From Streptobacillus moniliformis DSM 12112 (GTDB taxonomy: Bacteria > Fusobacteriota > Fusobacteriia > Fusobacteriales > Leptotrichiaceae), in NCBI RefSeq assembly GCF_000024565.1, contig NC_013515.1:620001-684000 (forward strand): a stretch of 64,000 bases of DNA, given 5' to 3'. Numbering within the stretch: the first letter of the stretch is position 1; each line of letters starts with the position of its first letter. This document shows positions 18,750 through 27,110 of this stretch, piece by piece. Made by a program: the position numbers and the translations under genes. Below the pieces are notes generated by a model. It worked only from the letters and a program-made list of their open reading frames with translations, ran no database searches and was not told the origin of the DNA.

Positions 18750-18935
18750 TTAAAAAACTACTATTTTACTGAATAAATTTATTGAAAATAAAACAGAATA
18801 AATGAATATAATTGAAATCGTTGTTACAGGATGACAAAAGAAAAGACAAATTACAGCGATTACAAAAATAATAAATACTAATATGTTTTTTAATATTTCA
18901 TCTAACATTTCCTTTTCATCTTTATTAAGATACAT
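18750..18935 (-). CDS. Small membrane protein, unknown
   Basis: The 61-residue product begins MYLNKDEKEMLDEILKN and then has two hydrophobic helices. AAAGGAGATG lies 5-7 bases before the ATG on the minus strand, a good site for this genome, which supports a real gene despite its size. The intervals 18518-18749 and 18936-19110 hold nothing else that I can identify. Confidence 0.5.
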   Translation of the reverse strand: MYLNKDEKEMLDEILKNILVFIIFVIAVICLFFCHPVTTISIIFIYSVLFSINLFSKIVVF

Positions 18936-19114
18936 ACAATCATCTCCTTTTATTTATTATATCATTTAAGTTATAAGCTTTCAAGAAAGGAGTATATAAT
19001 ATTTATAGAAACTTTTGAAAAATAAATTGATAAATATCTATAGACATAGTATAATAAACAAGTAAATAATAAATATGATATTGAGTTTTGTATTATGGGG
19101 GAATTTAGGGGGAA

Positions 19115-19143
19115 TTGAAAAAACAAAAAGGGCTTTAAGCCCT
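19115..19143 (-). terminator. Terminator of tRNA-Ser/tRNA-Arg unit
   Basis: On the minus strand a 7-bp stem (agggctt/aagccct) is followed by five T and further T-rich sequence, 28 bases past the tRNA-Arg end. Confidence 0.8.
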
Positions 19144-19170
19144 CTATATATGAGTTTTTGAATATCACTG

Positions 19171-19247
19171 TGGCGTACCTAGTAGGAGTCGAACCCGCAA
19201 CCTTTTGATCCGTAGTCAAACGCTCTATCCAATTGAGCTATAGGTAC
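19171..19247 (-). tRNA. tRNA-Arg (ACG)
   Basis: The minus strand gives a 77-nt cloverleaf with CCA: acceptor GTACCTA/TAGGTAC, anticodon stem TTTGA/TCAAA and loop CTACGGA (anticodon ACG, read as ICG). It is transcribed after tRNA-Ser from the same promoter. Confidence 0.95.
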
Positions 19248-19257
19248 ATATAAAAAA

Positions 19258-19352
19258 ATGGCGGACAAGGTGGGATTTGAACCCACGATCCAGGTTTATG
19301 CCCGGATGCTTCCTTAGCAGGGAAGTGTATTCGGCCTCTCTACCACTTATCC
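19258..19352 (-). tRNA. tRNA-Ser (GCT)
   Basis: The minus strand gives a 95-nt class II tRNA with CCA: acceptor GGATAAG/CTTGTCC, anticodon loop CTGCTAA (anticodon GCT, AGC/AGT codons) and a long variable arm (catccgggcataaacctggatcg). The T arm is GTGGG-TTCAAAT-CCCAC. Confidence 0.95.
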
Positions 19353-19362
19353 ACACTCAATA

Positions 19363-19391
19363 AGTATACTATAATTTTTTTTTGTTGTCAA
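19363..19391 (-). promoter_or_regulatory. Sigma-70 promoter of tRNA-Ser/tRNA-Arg
   Basis: On the minus strand a perfect TTGACA and TATACT are 17 bases apart, ending 10 bases before the tRNA-Ser 5' end. Confidence 0.85.
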
Positions 19392-19430
19392 TAAAAAAAT
19401 TAATTTATATATAAAAAGAAAGTAGGTTTT

Positions 19431-20201
19431 ATGAAAAATTTAATTGATACTCACATGCATTTATATAGTGAACTATATATAAATAATAGAGAGGAAATAA
19501 TAAATGATATGAAAGAAAAATTAGATTTAGCTGTTAATATATCATGTGATATGGAAAGTACACTTGAATCTGTTAAATATGCTGATAAATATGATTTTAT
19601 GTATGCAACAGTTGGATATCATCCATGTGATATATCTAAATTTAATGAAAAAGATTTTGAGGAAATGTTAAATTTAGCAATTAATCACCCTAAGGTTGTT
19701 GCAATAGGAGAAATAGGTTTAGATTATTATTGGATGAATGATTCAAAAGAAGAGCAAGAAAAGTATTTTAGACTACAAATAGAAAATGCAATAAAATTAA
19801 ATATGGCTATAGTAATTCACACTAGAGATTCATTAGAAGATACTATTAAAATAATAGAAGATTATCCAGAATTAAGAGGTATATTTCATTGTTATTCAGG
19901 TAGTTATGAAGATATAGAACATTTATTAGATAGATTCTATGTGGGTATAGGTGGAACATCAACATTTAAGAATAATAAGACAACTCATGATTTAATAAAA
20001 AAAATAAGTTTGGATAGAATAGTTCTTGAAACAGATTCCCCTTATTTAACACCTGTACCTTTTAGAGGAAAATTAAATAATCCTATTTATGTTTCTTATG
20101 TTGCAGAAAAAATTGCTGAATTAAAAGAAATTGATTTAGAAGAAGTTAAAAAGAAAACTACTGAAAATGCATTGAAGGTGTATAATATATGTTTAAAATA
20201 G
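19431..20201 (+). CDS. tatD: TatD family metal-dependent DNase
   Basis: The 256-residue product has all TatD landmarks: LIDTHMHLYSELY (metal-binding His pair), ATVGYHPCDI, GEIGLDYYW, VIHTRDS, IFHCYSGS and ETDSPYLTPVPFRGKLN. TatD proteins are 3'-5' exonucleases or deoxyribonucleases of the amidohydrolase fold. It overlaps acpS by 13 bases, so the two are co-transcribed. Confidence 0.93.
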   Translation: MKNLIDTHMHLYSELYINNREEIINDMKEKLDLAVNISCDMESTLESVKYADKYDFMYATVGYHPCDISKFNEKDFEEMLNLAINHPKVVAIGEIGLDYYWMNDSKEEQEKYFRLQIENAIKLNMAIVIHTRDSLEDTIKIIEDYPELRGIFHCYSGSYEDIEHLLDRFYVGIGGTSTFKNNKTTHDLIKKISLDRIVLETDSPYLTPVPFRGKLNNPIYVSYVAEKIAELKEIDLEEVKKKTTENALKVYNICLK

Positions 20202-20530
20202 GAATAGATATAGTTGATGTAAAAAGGATAGAAAAAGCTATAATTAAAAGTGAACATTTTTTAAAAAATGTTTTTAGTCAAAAAGAAATAGAATATTGTG
20301 AAAAAAAAATAAATAAATATGAATCATATGCTGCAAGATTTGCTGCAAAAGAAGCTTATATAAAAGCTATAGGAACAGGAATAACTGACATAAGTTTAAA
20401 TAATATTGAAATAATTAATTCTGAATTAGGTAAGCCATTTTTATATGTAAATGGAGAATTAATAGATGGAGATATTTCTTTAAGTCATACTGAATCATTA
20501 GCTATTGCAAATATTATATTAAAAAAGTAG
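20189..20530 (+). CDS. acpS: Holo-[acyl-carrier-protein] synthase
   Basis: The 113-residue product has the AcpS motifs KIGIDIVDVKRIEKAI (Mg-binding Asp) and AARFAAKEAYIKAIGTGI (Glu and Lys of the active site), and ends with ISLSHTESLAIANIIL. It moves 4'-phosphopantetheine from coenzyme A to acyl carrier protein, which starts fatty-acid synthesis. The pantothenate importer at 5.2-6.9 kb supplies the precursor. Confidence 0.94.
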   Translation: MFKIGIDIVDVKRIEKAIIKSEHFLKNVFSQKEIEYCEKKINKYESYAARFAAKEAYIKAIGTGITDISLNNIEIINSELGKPFLYVNGELIDGDISLSHTESLAIANIILKK

Positions 20531-20556
20531 CATTTTTATATAATGCTACTTTTAAT
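20523..20556. terminator. Bidirectional terminator between acpS and iclR-type gene
   Basis: An 11-bp stem (aaaagtagcat/atgctactttt) lies over both stop codons of the convergent genes, with A-rich and T-rich flanks that work on either strand. Confidence 0.8.
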
Positions 20557-21307
20557 ATCCTTCATAACCTAATTTTTTTGATATTTTTACAGAACAGTCC
20601 TTTATTTTTTCAACAAAGAAAGTTTTAGTTTGTTCTTTTTCTGAAAGAGGAATAGAAATACTTAATGCACCACATACTTCAGATTTTGAATTAAATATAG
20701 GGCAACCTATACAATATAATCCGAGTTCATATTCTTCATATTCCACTGAATATCCATTTTTCTTTACTAATTTAAGATTATCCATTAATACATCAAGATT
20801 AACTATAGTTCTAGCAGTGTATTTTATTTTTTCAGTTTGATTCCATATATTATTTATATCTTCCTCACTGCAATATGCAAGTATGGCTTTACCTGCTGAT
20901 GTACAATGCATAGGAGCACGTCTACCAATTTTAGACCATTCCATATTATTTGAACTATTTTCAGGTGAAAACTTATCTATATACAATATTTGACTTCCAT
21001 CTCTAATTACTAAATGTATAGTTTGATTTGTTTCAAAAGCAAGCTTTGTGATATAGCTTTTTGCAGGTTGAGTAAAATCAATATTTTGAATTATTCTATT
21101 TCCAACTCTAAACATTTTAAATGTTAAAGAATATAGTCCTTTTTTGTTTTGTTTAACATATCCATTTTCTTTTAATGAATGTAGTATACGGAAAGCAGTG
21201 GTTTTATTTAATTTACTTTTTTTACATAAGTCAGATAATGCAAAATTTGTTCCTTGAGATAATATCTCGAGTAATTGCATAGCTCGGTCAATTGATTGTA
21301 CAGACAT
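20552..21307 (-). CDS. IclR family transcriptional regulator
   Basis: The 251-residue product has an N-terminal winged helix (QSIDRAMQLLEILSQ, then LNKTTAFRILHSLKENGYVKQ, residues 4-50). The IclR effector domain follows, with HCTSAGKAILAY and YSVEYEEYELGLYCIGCPIF. It is divergent from the M20 amidohydrolase gene at 21434, and IclR genes usually control the neighbour they face. The ligand is unknown. The ribosome site lies unusually far (about 13 bases) from the ATG. Confidence 0.9.
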   Translation of the reverse strand: MSVQSIDRAMQLLEILSQGTNFALSDLCKKSKLNKTTAFRILHSLKENGYVKQNKKGLYSLTFKMFRVGNRIIQNIDFTQPAKSYITKLAFETNQTIHLVIRDGSQILYIDKFSPENSSNNMEWSKIGRRAPMHCTSAGKAILAYCSEEDINNIWNQTEKIKYTARTIVNLDVLMDNLKLVKKNGYSVEYEEYELGLYCIGCPIFNSKSEVCGALSISIPLSEKEQTKTFFVEKIKDCSVKISKKLGYEGY

Positions 21308-21380
21308 ATTTGGTATATTCTCCTTTCTTTTTTATTATATCTTATAACTATTCTAAAATCAAGTGTTTATGCATATTTAG

Positions 21381-21409
21381 TTGATAAACATCTTTAATTG
21401 TGTTAAAAT
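21381..21409 (+). promoter_or_regulatory. Promoter of M20 amidohydrolase-RlmD unit
   Basis: TTGATA and TAAAAT are 17 bases apart, 24 bases before ATG 21434. The divergent regulator could bind in this 126-base gap. Confidence 0.65.
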
Positions 21410-21433
21410 ATAAAGAAAATGGAGTGAAAAATA

Positions 21434-22612
21434 ATGAATGATTTTATAAAAAAAATAGTGGATAGTAATTATGATGAAATAGTTGCTCATAGAAGATATT
21501 TACATGAAAATCCAGAGTTAAGTGAATGTGAATACAATACTTCAAAATATATAGAAGAATTTTTAAAAAAACAAGGTATAGAATATAGGAAAGTAGCAGA
21601 TACTGGAATATATGCATATATAAAAAATGGTGAAGGTAAAACTGTTGCATTTAGAGCGGATATGGATGCTTTACCAATACTAGAAGAAAGTGATTTTGAG
21701 ATTCATTCAAAAAATAAGGGTGTTATGCATGCCTGTGGTCATGATATACATACTAGTGTGCAATTAGGTGTAGCTAAAATTTTATCTGAAAATTTAGATA
21801 AATGGAAGGGAAATGTCAAATTTTTCTTTCAACCTGCTGAAGAAACTGTGGGAGGAGCTAAAAGAATGCTTGAAGATGGAGTTAATGATGATTTTAAGGC
21901 AGATGCTATTTTTGCATTTCATGTTGCCCCAGAAATAGATGCAGGTAAAATAGGAGTTAAATATGGTAAATTACATGCTACTTCATCAACATTTACAATA
22001 ACTGTAAATGGATTTTCAGCACATGCAGCACTAGCATATTTAGGAATAGATACTGTAGTTGTAGGAGCAAAGGTTGTAGAATACTTACAATCTATAGTTA
22101 GCAGAAGAATAGATGCAAGAGAATGTGCTGTAATAACAGTTGGAACATTTAATGCTGGAACTGCTCAAAATATTGTTGCAGATAAAGCAGTATTAACAGG
22201 AACTATTAGAACATTGACACTTGATTTAAAAAAATGGATAGTAAATGAAATAAAAACTAATTTACCTAAATTTGTTGAAAGTATTGGAGCAACAGTAGAT
22301 ATTGATTTTAAAGATAGCTATATCCCTGTTATAAATAATGATGAAAAAACAAAATTTTTAGAAGAAAAGGCTATAGACATTTTAGGAATAGATAATGTTG
22401 AAAGAATAGAAAAATCTAGGATGGATGCAGAAGATGTTGGATATTTTCTTGATGTAATAGAAGGTTCATTTTATAGATTAGGTGTAAGAAATGAAAAAAT
22501 AGGTGCTATATATGATCTACATCATCCTAAATTTAAAGTTGATGAAAATGCAATAAGAGTTGGTATGATGGTTCAATTAAAAAGTGCATTGGAGTTTTTG
22601 AATGAAAATTAA
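21434..22612 (+). CDS. M20D family amidohydrolase (hippurate hydrolase/N-acyl-amino-acid type)
   Basis: The 392-residue product is an M20 metallopeptidase of the amidohydrolase branch. It has AHRRYLHENPELSE at the start, FRADMDALPILEE, the metal-site Cys and His in MHACGHDIHTSV, FQPAEETVGGAKRML and a late DLHHPKFKVDENAI. Such enzymes remove an acyl group from amino acids or process amide substrates; the substrate here is unknown. The divergent IclR regulator is its likely controller. It overlaps rlmD by 11 bases. Confidence 0.9.
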   Translation: MNDFIKKIVDSNYDEIVAHRRYLHENPELSECEYNTSKYIEEFLKKQGIEYRKVADTGIYAYIKNGEGKTVAFRADMDALPILEESDFEIHSKNKGVMHACGHDIHTSVQLGVAKILSENLDKWKGNVKFFFQPAEETVGGAKRMLEDGVNDDFKADAIFAFHVAPEIDAGKIGVKYGKLHATSSTFTITVNGFSAHAALAYLGIDTVVVGAKVVEYLQSIVSRRIDARECAVITVGTFNAGTAQNIVADKAVLTGTIRTLTLDLKKWIVNEIKTNLPKFVESIGATVDIDFKDSYIPVINNDEKTKFLEEKAIDILGIDNVERIEKSRMDAEDVGYFLDVIEGSFYRLGVRNEKIGAIYDLHHPKFKVDENAIRVGMMVQLKSALEFLNEN

Positions 22613-24023
22613 TGATATAATATGTGTTAAAATAGAAAAATTAGTATTTGGTGGAGAAGGTATTGCAAAACATGGAGATTTAGTAATTTTTGTACCTATG
22701 TCTGTACCAGGAGATGAATTAAAAGTAAAGATAATATCAATAAAGAAAACATATGCAAGAGGACTTATAACTGAAATTATTAAACCTTCTATAGATAGAA
22801 TATCTTCTGATAAAATTACTTTTGAAGATTATTCAGGTTGTGATTTTGCAATGATGAATTATGAAGCACAAATAAAAAATAAATCAATGATTTTAAAAGA
22901 TGTATTTAAGAGAATAGCAAAAGAGGATATAAAAGAAGATATTTATGTTGAAAAATCAGAAAATATATTTAATTATAGAAATAAAGTTGCAGAACCATTT
23001 ATTAAGATAAATGGTGAGATAAAGACAGGATTTTTTAAAAAGAAATCACATGAAATATTTGTTAGTGATGAAGTAAATTTAAGAGCAAATATTGCAACAA
23101 TAGTTTTAGATAAATTATTATTAAAATTAAATAAATATAGAGGAACTAAGAAAGAATATAAGGTGTTTAATGATATAACTAATACTGGATTTTTAAAGAC
23201 TTGTGTAATTAGAAATAATGATATGAATGAAGTTATGTTAGTCTTAGTTGTTAATGGTAAATCTTCTATTAATCGTTTAAAAGAAACTTTAATTGAATTA
23301 TATAATGAAAATGATGAAATTAAATCTATATACATTTCAGTGAAAAATAAGCTAGATAATGTGATTTTTGGAGAAGAATTTATTAAAATTTCAGGTTCAT
23401 CATATATTGTTGAAAATTTATTTGGAATTAATTTTAAGATTTATCCTAATTCTTTCTTCCAAATTAATAAAAAACAAACTGAGAAACTATACTTAGAAGC
23501 ACTTAATTTTCTAGGAGATTATAAGGATAAAAATGTTATAGATGCTTTTTCAGGAACAGGAACTATTGCAATGATAATGTCTAAAAAAGCGAATAAGGTT
23601 ATAGGGCTTGAAATAGTTCCAGAATCAGTTAAATCAGCTATTAAAACTAGTAATGAAAATAATATAAAAAATGTTGAATTTTTAGTGGGTAAAGTTGAAG
23701 AAACTATATCAAGGGTTTTAGAAAATAATAACATTGATTATATAGTTTTTGATCCACCTAGAAAAGGTATAGATAAGTCTATTTTAGAAAAAGTAAATGA
23801 AAGTGGAATAAATAAATTAGTATATATTTCTTGTGATCCAACAACACTTGCTCGTGATATTGGAGTTTTAAAAGAATATGGATATAAGTTAGAATTTATA
23901 AAAGGATTTGATATGTTTCCACAAACACATCATATTGAAACTGTTGTGTTGCTTTCCAAACTTAAGATTAAAAAACATGTCGATATTGAATTACATGCTG
24001 ATGAATTAGATTTAATTTCTTAA
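22602..24023 (+). CDS. rlmD: 23S rRNA (uracil-5)-methyltransferase, RlmD/RumA family
   Basis: The 473-residue product has an N-terminal TRAM domain (IEKLVFGGEGIAKHGDLVIFV, about 10-30) and a C-terminal methyltransferase with DAFSGTGTIAMIM, VFDPPRKGI and the catalytic CDPTTLARD (about 413-421). It methylates uracil C5 in 23S rRNA. The Fe-S Cys cluster is incomplete: only one cysteine is clear, near 80. After VVLLSKL the frame enters an extension (KKHVDIELHADELDLIS) and stops at 24021. In related proteins this extension goes on for some 75 residues, which are encoded just beyond the stop (24024-24242). Confidence 0.88.
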   Translation: MKINDIICVKIEKLVFGGEGIAKHGDLVIFVPMSVPGDELKVKIISIKKTYARGLITEIIKPSIDRISSDKITFEDYSGCDFAMMNYEAQIKNKSMILKDVFKRIAKEDIKEDIYVEKSENIFNYRNKVAEPFIKINGEIKTGFFKKKSHEIFVSDEVNLRANIATIVLDKLLLKLNKYRGTKKEYKVFNDITNTGFLKTCVIRNNDMNEVMLVLVVNGKSSINRLKETLIELYNENDEIKSIYISVKNKLDNVIFGEEFIKISGSSYIVENLFGINFKIYPNSFFQINKKQTEKLYLEALNFLGDYKDKNVIDAFSGTGTIAMIMSKKANKVIGLEIVPESVKSAIKTSNENNIKNVEFLVGKVEETISRVLENNNIDYIVFDPPRKGIDKSILEKVNESGINKLVYISCDPTTLARDIGVLKEYGYKLEFIKGFDMFPQTHHIETVVLLSKLKIKKHVDIELHADELDLIS

Positions 24024-24242
24024 GAGTGTAAAGTTACTTATAACAATATAAAACAATATGTTTTTGATAAGTATGGATTTAAAGTTTCAAATCTATATAT
24101 AGCACAAGTAAAAGAAAAATATGGAATTAAAGAAATAGAAAATTATAATAAACCTAAAAATAATGATTCGAAGCATGCAATTTGTCCAATAGAAAAAGAA
24201 AAAGCGATAAAAGATGCATTTAGGTATTTTCAGATTATTTGA
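24024..24242 (+). pseudogene. C-terminal extension of RlmD beyond an in-frame TAA
   Basis: Directly after TAA 24021-24023, and in the same frame, 72 codons run to TGA 24240. They read ECKVTYNNIKQYVFDKYGFK, then VSNLYIAQVKEKYGI and later CPIEKEKAIKDAFRYFQII. This matches, from memory, a common tail of methylases in Firmicutes, where LDLTSAESKATY continues without a break. A single codon appears to have become TAA. The segment lacks its own start and is probably untranslated, unless there is readthrough. Confidence 0.65.
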
Positions 24243-24260
24243 GAAAGGTTTGATATAGTT

Positions 24261-25229
24261 ATGGATACAAATTATGATTTAAGAGTAAAATACTGGTCTA
24301 CAAATGATTTAACCATTGGATTTTATTTGAAAAGAATAGAAGAGATTGTTTGTGATTTTGTTATTGATAAAAAAATAGATGATATTAACGAAATTATTGA
24401 ATTATATAATATACAACAGTTTTTTCAAAATGGAATCTATTCTATACATTGGACAAAACAACAGTTGAACGATTATAGTGAGATTGTAAGTGAATTTTCA
24501 AAAGTAATAGGTAAATTTTTTTCGAAAATTAATGTAGATACAATAGAAAGTATGTTTGATACGCTCTATTCTGAATATAGAAATGACTTTTGGAAACTTA
24601 TAGAAAATTATAAGGTTTATGATAAAATTTCAGTAGATCAATTTAGAAATATAATTTTGAATAAACACTTTCTATTAAATGATGTTTTAAAATGTAAAAA
24701 TCTAGTTAAAAAGTTTTCAAATGAAATAGTTACATACATTGAAAAAAATCCATTTTGTGCTAAAATTATGTTGAGTTATTACTTGGGAAAACATGACAAA
24801 AATATAGAAACCTTATATTTTCCAGTTGAATTATCAAATGAAAAGAAAATATTAATATTAGACAAGTACATAACAAGTAACTCATCTGATATCAATTATT
24901 TAAAACTAATTTTTGAATCAAATAGTACAAATAATCTGTGCTTGACAGATGAATTAAAGTTAAAAGCAAAACGAAAATATGATGAGGATATGGAGGGTTT
25001 ATTAAAAGAAGGAACTGGCTTTAAATATGGAGTACAGGTTTCTTTTTCTAATAAGATAGATGAAAAATTTTCATTTGAAATAGATATTAATAAAATTCTA
25101 TCGGTTTCGTACAGTGCAAAATGGATAAAAGAAAATTTGGATTATCCAACATTATTAAATAATTTTATTTATTTAAATATACAGATCTGCAATTTAGATC
25201 TCTTCATGTTTCTAGTGAAACTCAAATGA
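24261..25229 (+). CDS. Unknown protein, N-terminal half of a probably frameshifted gene
   Basis: The 322-residue product is mostly helical, without membrane segments or known motifs. Its last 16 residues (after FIYL, about 25172) look out of frame. Adding one T to the short T run at 25172-25174 would join it to the next frame through FKYTDLQFRSLHVSSETQMS and make one protein of about 645 residues. The gene lies between rlmD and an ABC transporter with a separate promoter, a position where accessory genes could enter. Codon use is slightly less A/T-biased than around it. No function is claimed. Confidence 0.65.
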   Translation: MDTNYDLRVKYWSTNDLTIGFYLKRIEEIVCDFVIDKKIDDINEIIELYNIQQFFQNGIYSIHWTKQQLNDYSEIVSEFSKVIGKFFSKINVDTIESMFDTLYSEYRNDFWKLIENYKVYDKISVDQFRNIILNKHFLLNDVLKCKNLVKKFSNEIVTYIEKNPFCAKIMLSYYLGKHDKNIETLYFPVELSNEKKILILDKYITSNSSDINYLKLIFESNSTNNLCLTDELKLKAKRKYDEDMEGLLKEGTGFKYGVQVSFSNKIDEKFSFEIDINKILSVSYSAKWIKENLDYPTLLNNFIYLNIQICNLDLFMFLVKLK

Positions 25230-26197
25230 GTGCTTTAGAGAGAATCTTAGGAATTAAAGGTAGAAAAGAATATACTACTGGAATTGCATTTCAACAAATT
25301 CAAATGTTAGCACAACTTCAAATGATTGTATATTGTAATGAATTAGAAAAGTATAATATATATTTAGAAGACATTATCGAAAGCTTCTTTTGTGATTATT
25401 TAGAAAAAGAATTTAATGTAAAAGGATTTAGATTTAATAAATCTTCACATACTGCGTCATATCTTGAAAAATGTAGAAATATTGCTGCTGAATTTGATAA
25501 TATTTTAAAGAGATTTAAAATTTATTGCAAATACGAAAAAATTGATGATGAATTAATACGTATGTCAACAGAGCATATATTTATTAAAGATATACCAAGT
25601 ATGCTAATCAATAAGTATATTTATCCATGTGGAGATGATTATAAAACGATAAGTAATTTATTATTTTCAGATCAATCTCCAATTCATTACCTACCTAAAT
25701 CATTAAATAATTATGATTCATTTTACTGTTTATTAAGAAAAGAAAATGTATATTATGATATGTTTGAAAATCATCAAATATCTATCATTGATTGGTTAAT
25801 TGATCATAATATTATAAAAATTGATGACAAAAAAAGAATAATACCATATTGGGAAAAGATAAAGATACTAAATGAGTTGTACCAACACGGTGTAGTATGT
25901 TTTAGTTATATGAGAAAGTATCAATCTATTATTATGGAATTAAATAAAATGGGGTTGGTAGAGTTTTCATCATCATTATTTTCGAGACCAGAACAGTCTT
26001 ATTATAATTATTTATTTAATAAGTCAGAATTTGACAATGGATTAGATCTTCGTAATAGATATGTACATGGTACAGAAATAGCAGATGAAAATAAAAATAA
26101 ATGCGATTATTTTATTTTTCTTCGAATTATGATTCTTATAGTTATAAAGATAAATGAAGAATTTTGTTTAAAGTATCCTAAAAATAAAGAATGCTAA
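25226..26197 (+). CDS. Unknown protein with HEPN-like C-terminal motif, probably C-terminal half
   Basis: The 323-residue frame could start at ATG 25226 (overlapping the previous stop as ATGA), but the frame is open upstream to about 25170 with sensible sequence. This suggests a 1-base deletion in one longer gene. Near the end, GLDLRNRYVHGTEIADENKN has the R-x4-H arrangement of HEPN ribonucleases and of DUF4209-like proteins, followed by a helix. HEPN proteins often act as RNases in toxin or anti-phage systems. This is a motif match only. Confidence 0.6.
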   Translation: MSALERILGIKGRKEYTTGIAFQQIQMLAQLQMIVYCNELEKYNIYLEDIIESFFCDYLEKEFNVKGFRFNKSSHTASYLEKCRNIAAEFDNILKRFKIYCKYEKIDDELIRMSTEHIFIKDIPSMLINKYIYPCGDDYKTISNLLFSDQSPIHYLPKSLNNYDSFYCLLRKENVYYDMFENHQISIIDWLIDHNIIKIDDKKRIIPYWEKIKILNELYQHGVVCFSYMRKYQSIIMELNKMGLVEFSSSLFSRPEQSYYNYLFNKSEFDNGLDLRNRYVHGTEIADENKNKCDYFIFLRIMILIVIKINEEFCLKYPKNKEC

Positions 26198-26378
26198 TTA
26201 AATTGAGTTTTAACATATTTTATTTATTAGTATAGGATGCTTTTGGATATATTGAATGTGTAGCATTACTTTGTAAATAAGATGTAAATTGAGGATTTTA
26301 ATTTAAATTTACCTTTTAATAATAGTATAAAAGTTTATAATAATCTTGTAATACAAGGATATTATGGAAGGAGTATTT

Positions 26379-27110
26379 ATGATTGAATATAAAAAAGTAT
26401 CTCTAATATGTTCAAAAGCTGGAAAAATTTTGAATAATCTTAATTTAGAAATTCAAAAGGGAGAATTTTTTGTAATAATCGGACCAAGTGGAAGTGGAAA
26501 GACTACAATGTTAAAATTGATTAATAGACTTATTAAGCAAACGGAGGGAGATATATTTTTTCAAAATAAGAATTTAAAAGAATATAATCTAAGAGAACTT
26601 CGTTTAGAAATAGGTTATGTGTTACAGCAGATAGCACTTTTTCCTAATTTAACAGTAGAAGAAAACATAGCATTAATTCCAGAAATGAAAAATATGGATA
26701 AAGATGTTATAAAAAAGAAAACAATAGACTTATTAGAAAAAGTTGGTCTTGATTCTGAAAAATATATGAAAAGATTTCCAAGAGAGTTATCAGGAGGAGA
26801 AAAACAAAGAATTGGTATTTTAAGAGCAATTATTTCTAATCCTGAAATTTTACTTATGGATGAACCTTTTTCAGCATTAGACCCTATAAGTAAGACACAA
26901 TTACAAGATTTAATTAAAATGTTACATGATGAATATAAAATGACAACAGTTTTTGTAACACATGATATGAGTGAAGCTTTAAAGTTAGCTGATAGAATTT
27001 GTATAATGAAAAATGGAGAAATTATTCAATGTGATAATCCTATGGAAATGAGAAATAATCCTATAAATGATTTTGTAAAAGAATTTTTCTATGTAAAGGA
27101 GTGTGAATAA
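26379..27110 (+). CDS. OpuC/EgtU-type ABC transporter ATPase
   Basis: The 243-residue product has Walker A GPSGSGKTT, signature LSGGEKQRIGILRA, Walker B ILLMDEPFSALD and switch VTHDMSEA. Gene order and the fused permease partner show it belongs to the osmoprotectant/ergothioneine class. ATG 26379 is chosen because GGAAGGAG lies 6 bases before it; the ATG at 26364 is upstream of that site. There is no C-terminal CBS pair as in OpuCA, which fits the short EgtU-like form. It overlaps the permease gene by one base. Confidence 0.9.
   Translation: MIEYKKVSLICSKAGKILNNLNLEIQKGEFFVIIGPSGSGKTTMLKLINRLIKQTEGDIFFQNKNLKEYNLRELRLEIGYVLQQIALFPNLTVEENIALIPEMKNMDKDVIKKKTIDLLEKVGLDSEKYMKRFPRELSGGEKQRIGILRAIISNPEILLMDEPFSALDPISKTQLQDLIKMLHDEYKMTTVFVTHDMSEALKLADRICIMKNGEIIQCDNPMEMRNNPINDFVKEFFYVKECE

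Noticed and set aside
18971-19219. An 82-residue minus-strand frame
   Set aside because: It runs through tRNA-Arg and its terminator and has no ribosome site.
6965-24023. In-frame stops (TAG 6965, TAA 10460, TAA 24021) as signs of stop-codon reassignment
   Set aside because: TAA and TAG end most of the sound housekeeping genes in the window, and the acetyltransferase also has a deletion, so gene decay explains them better.
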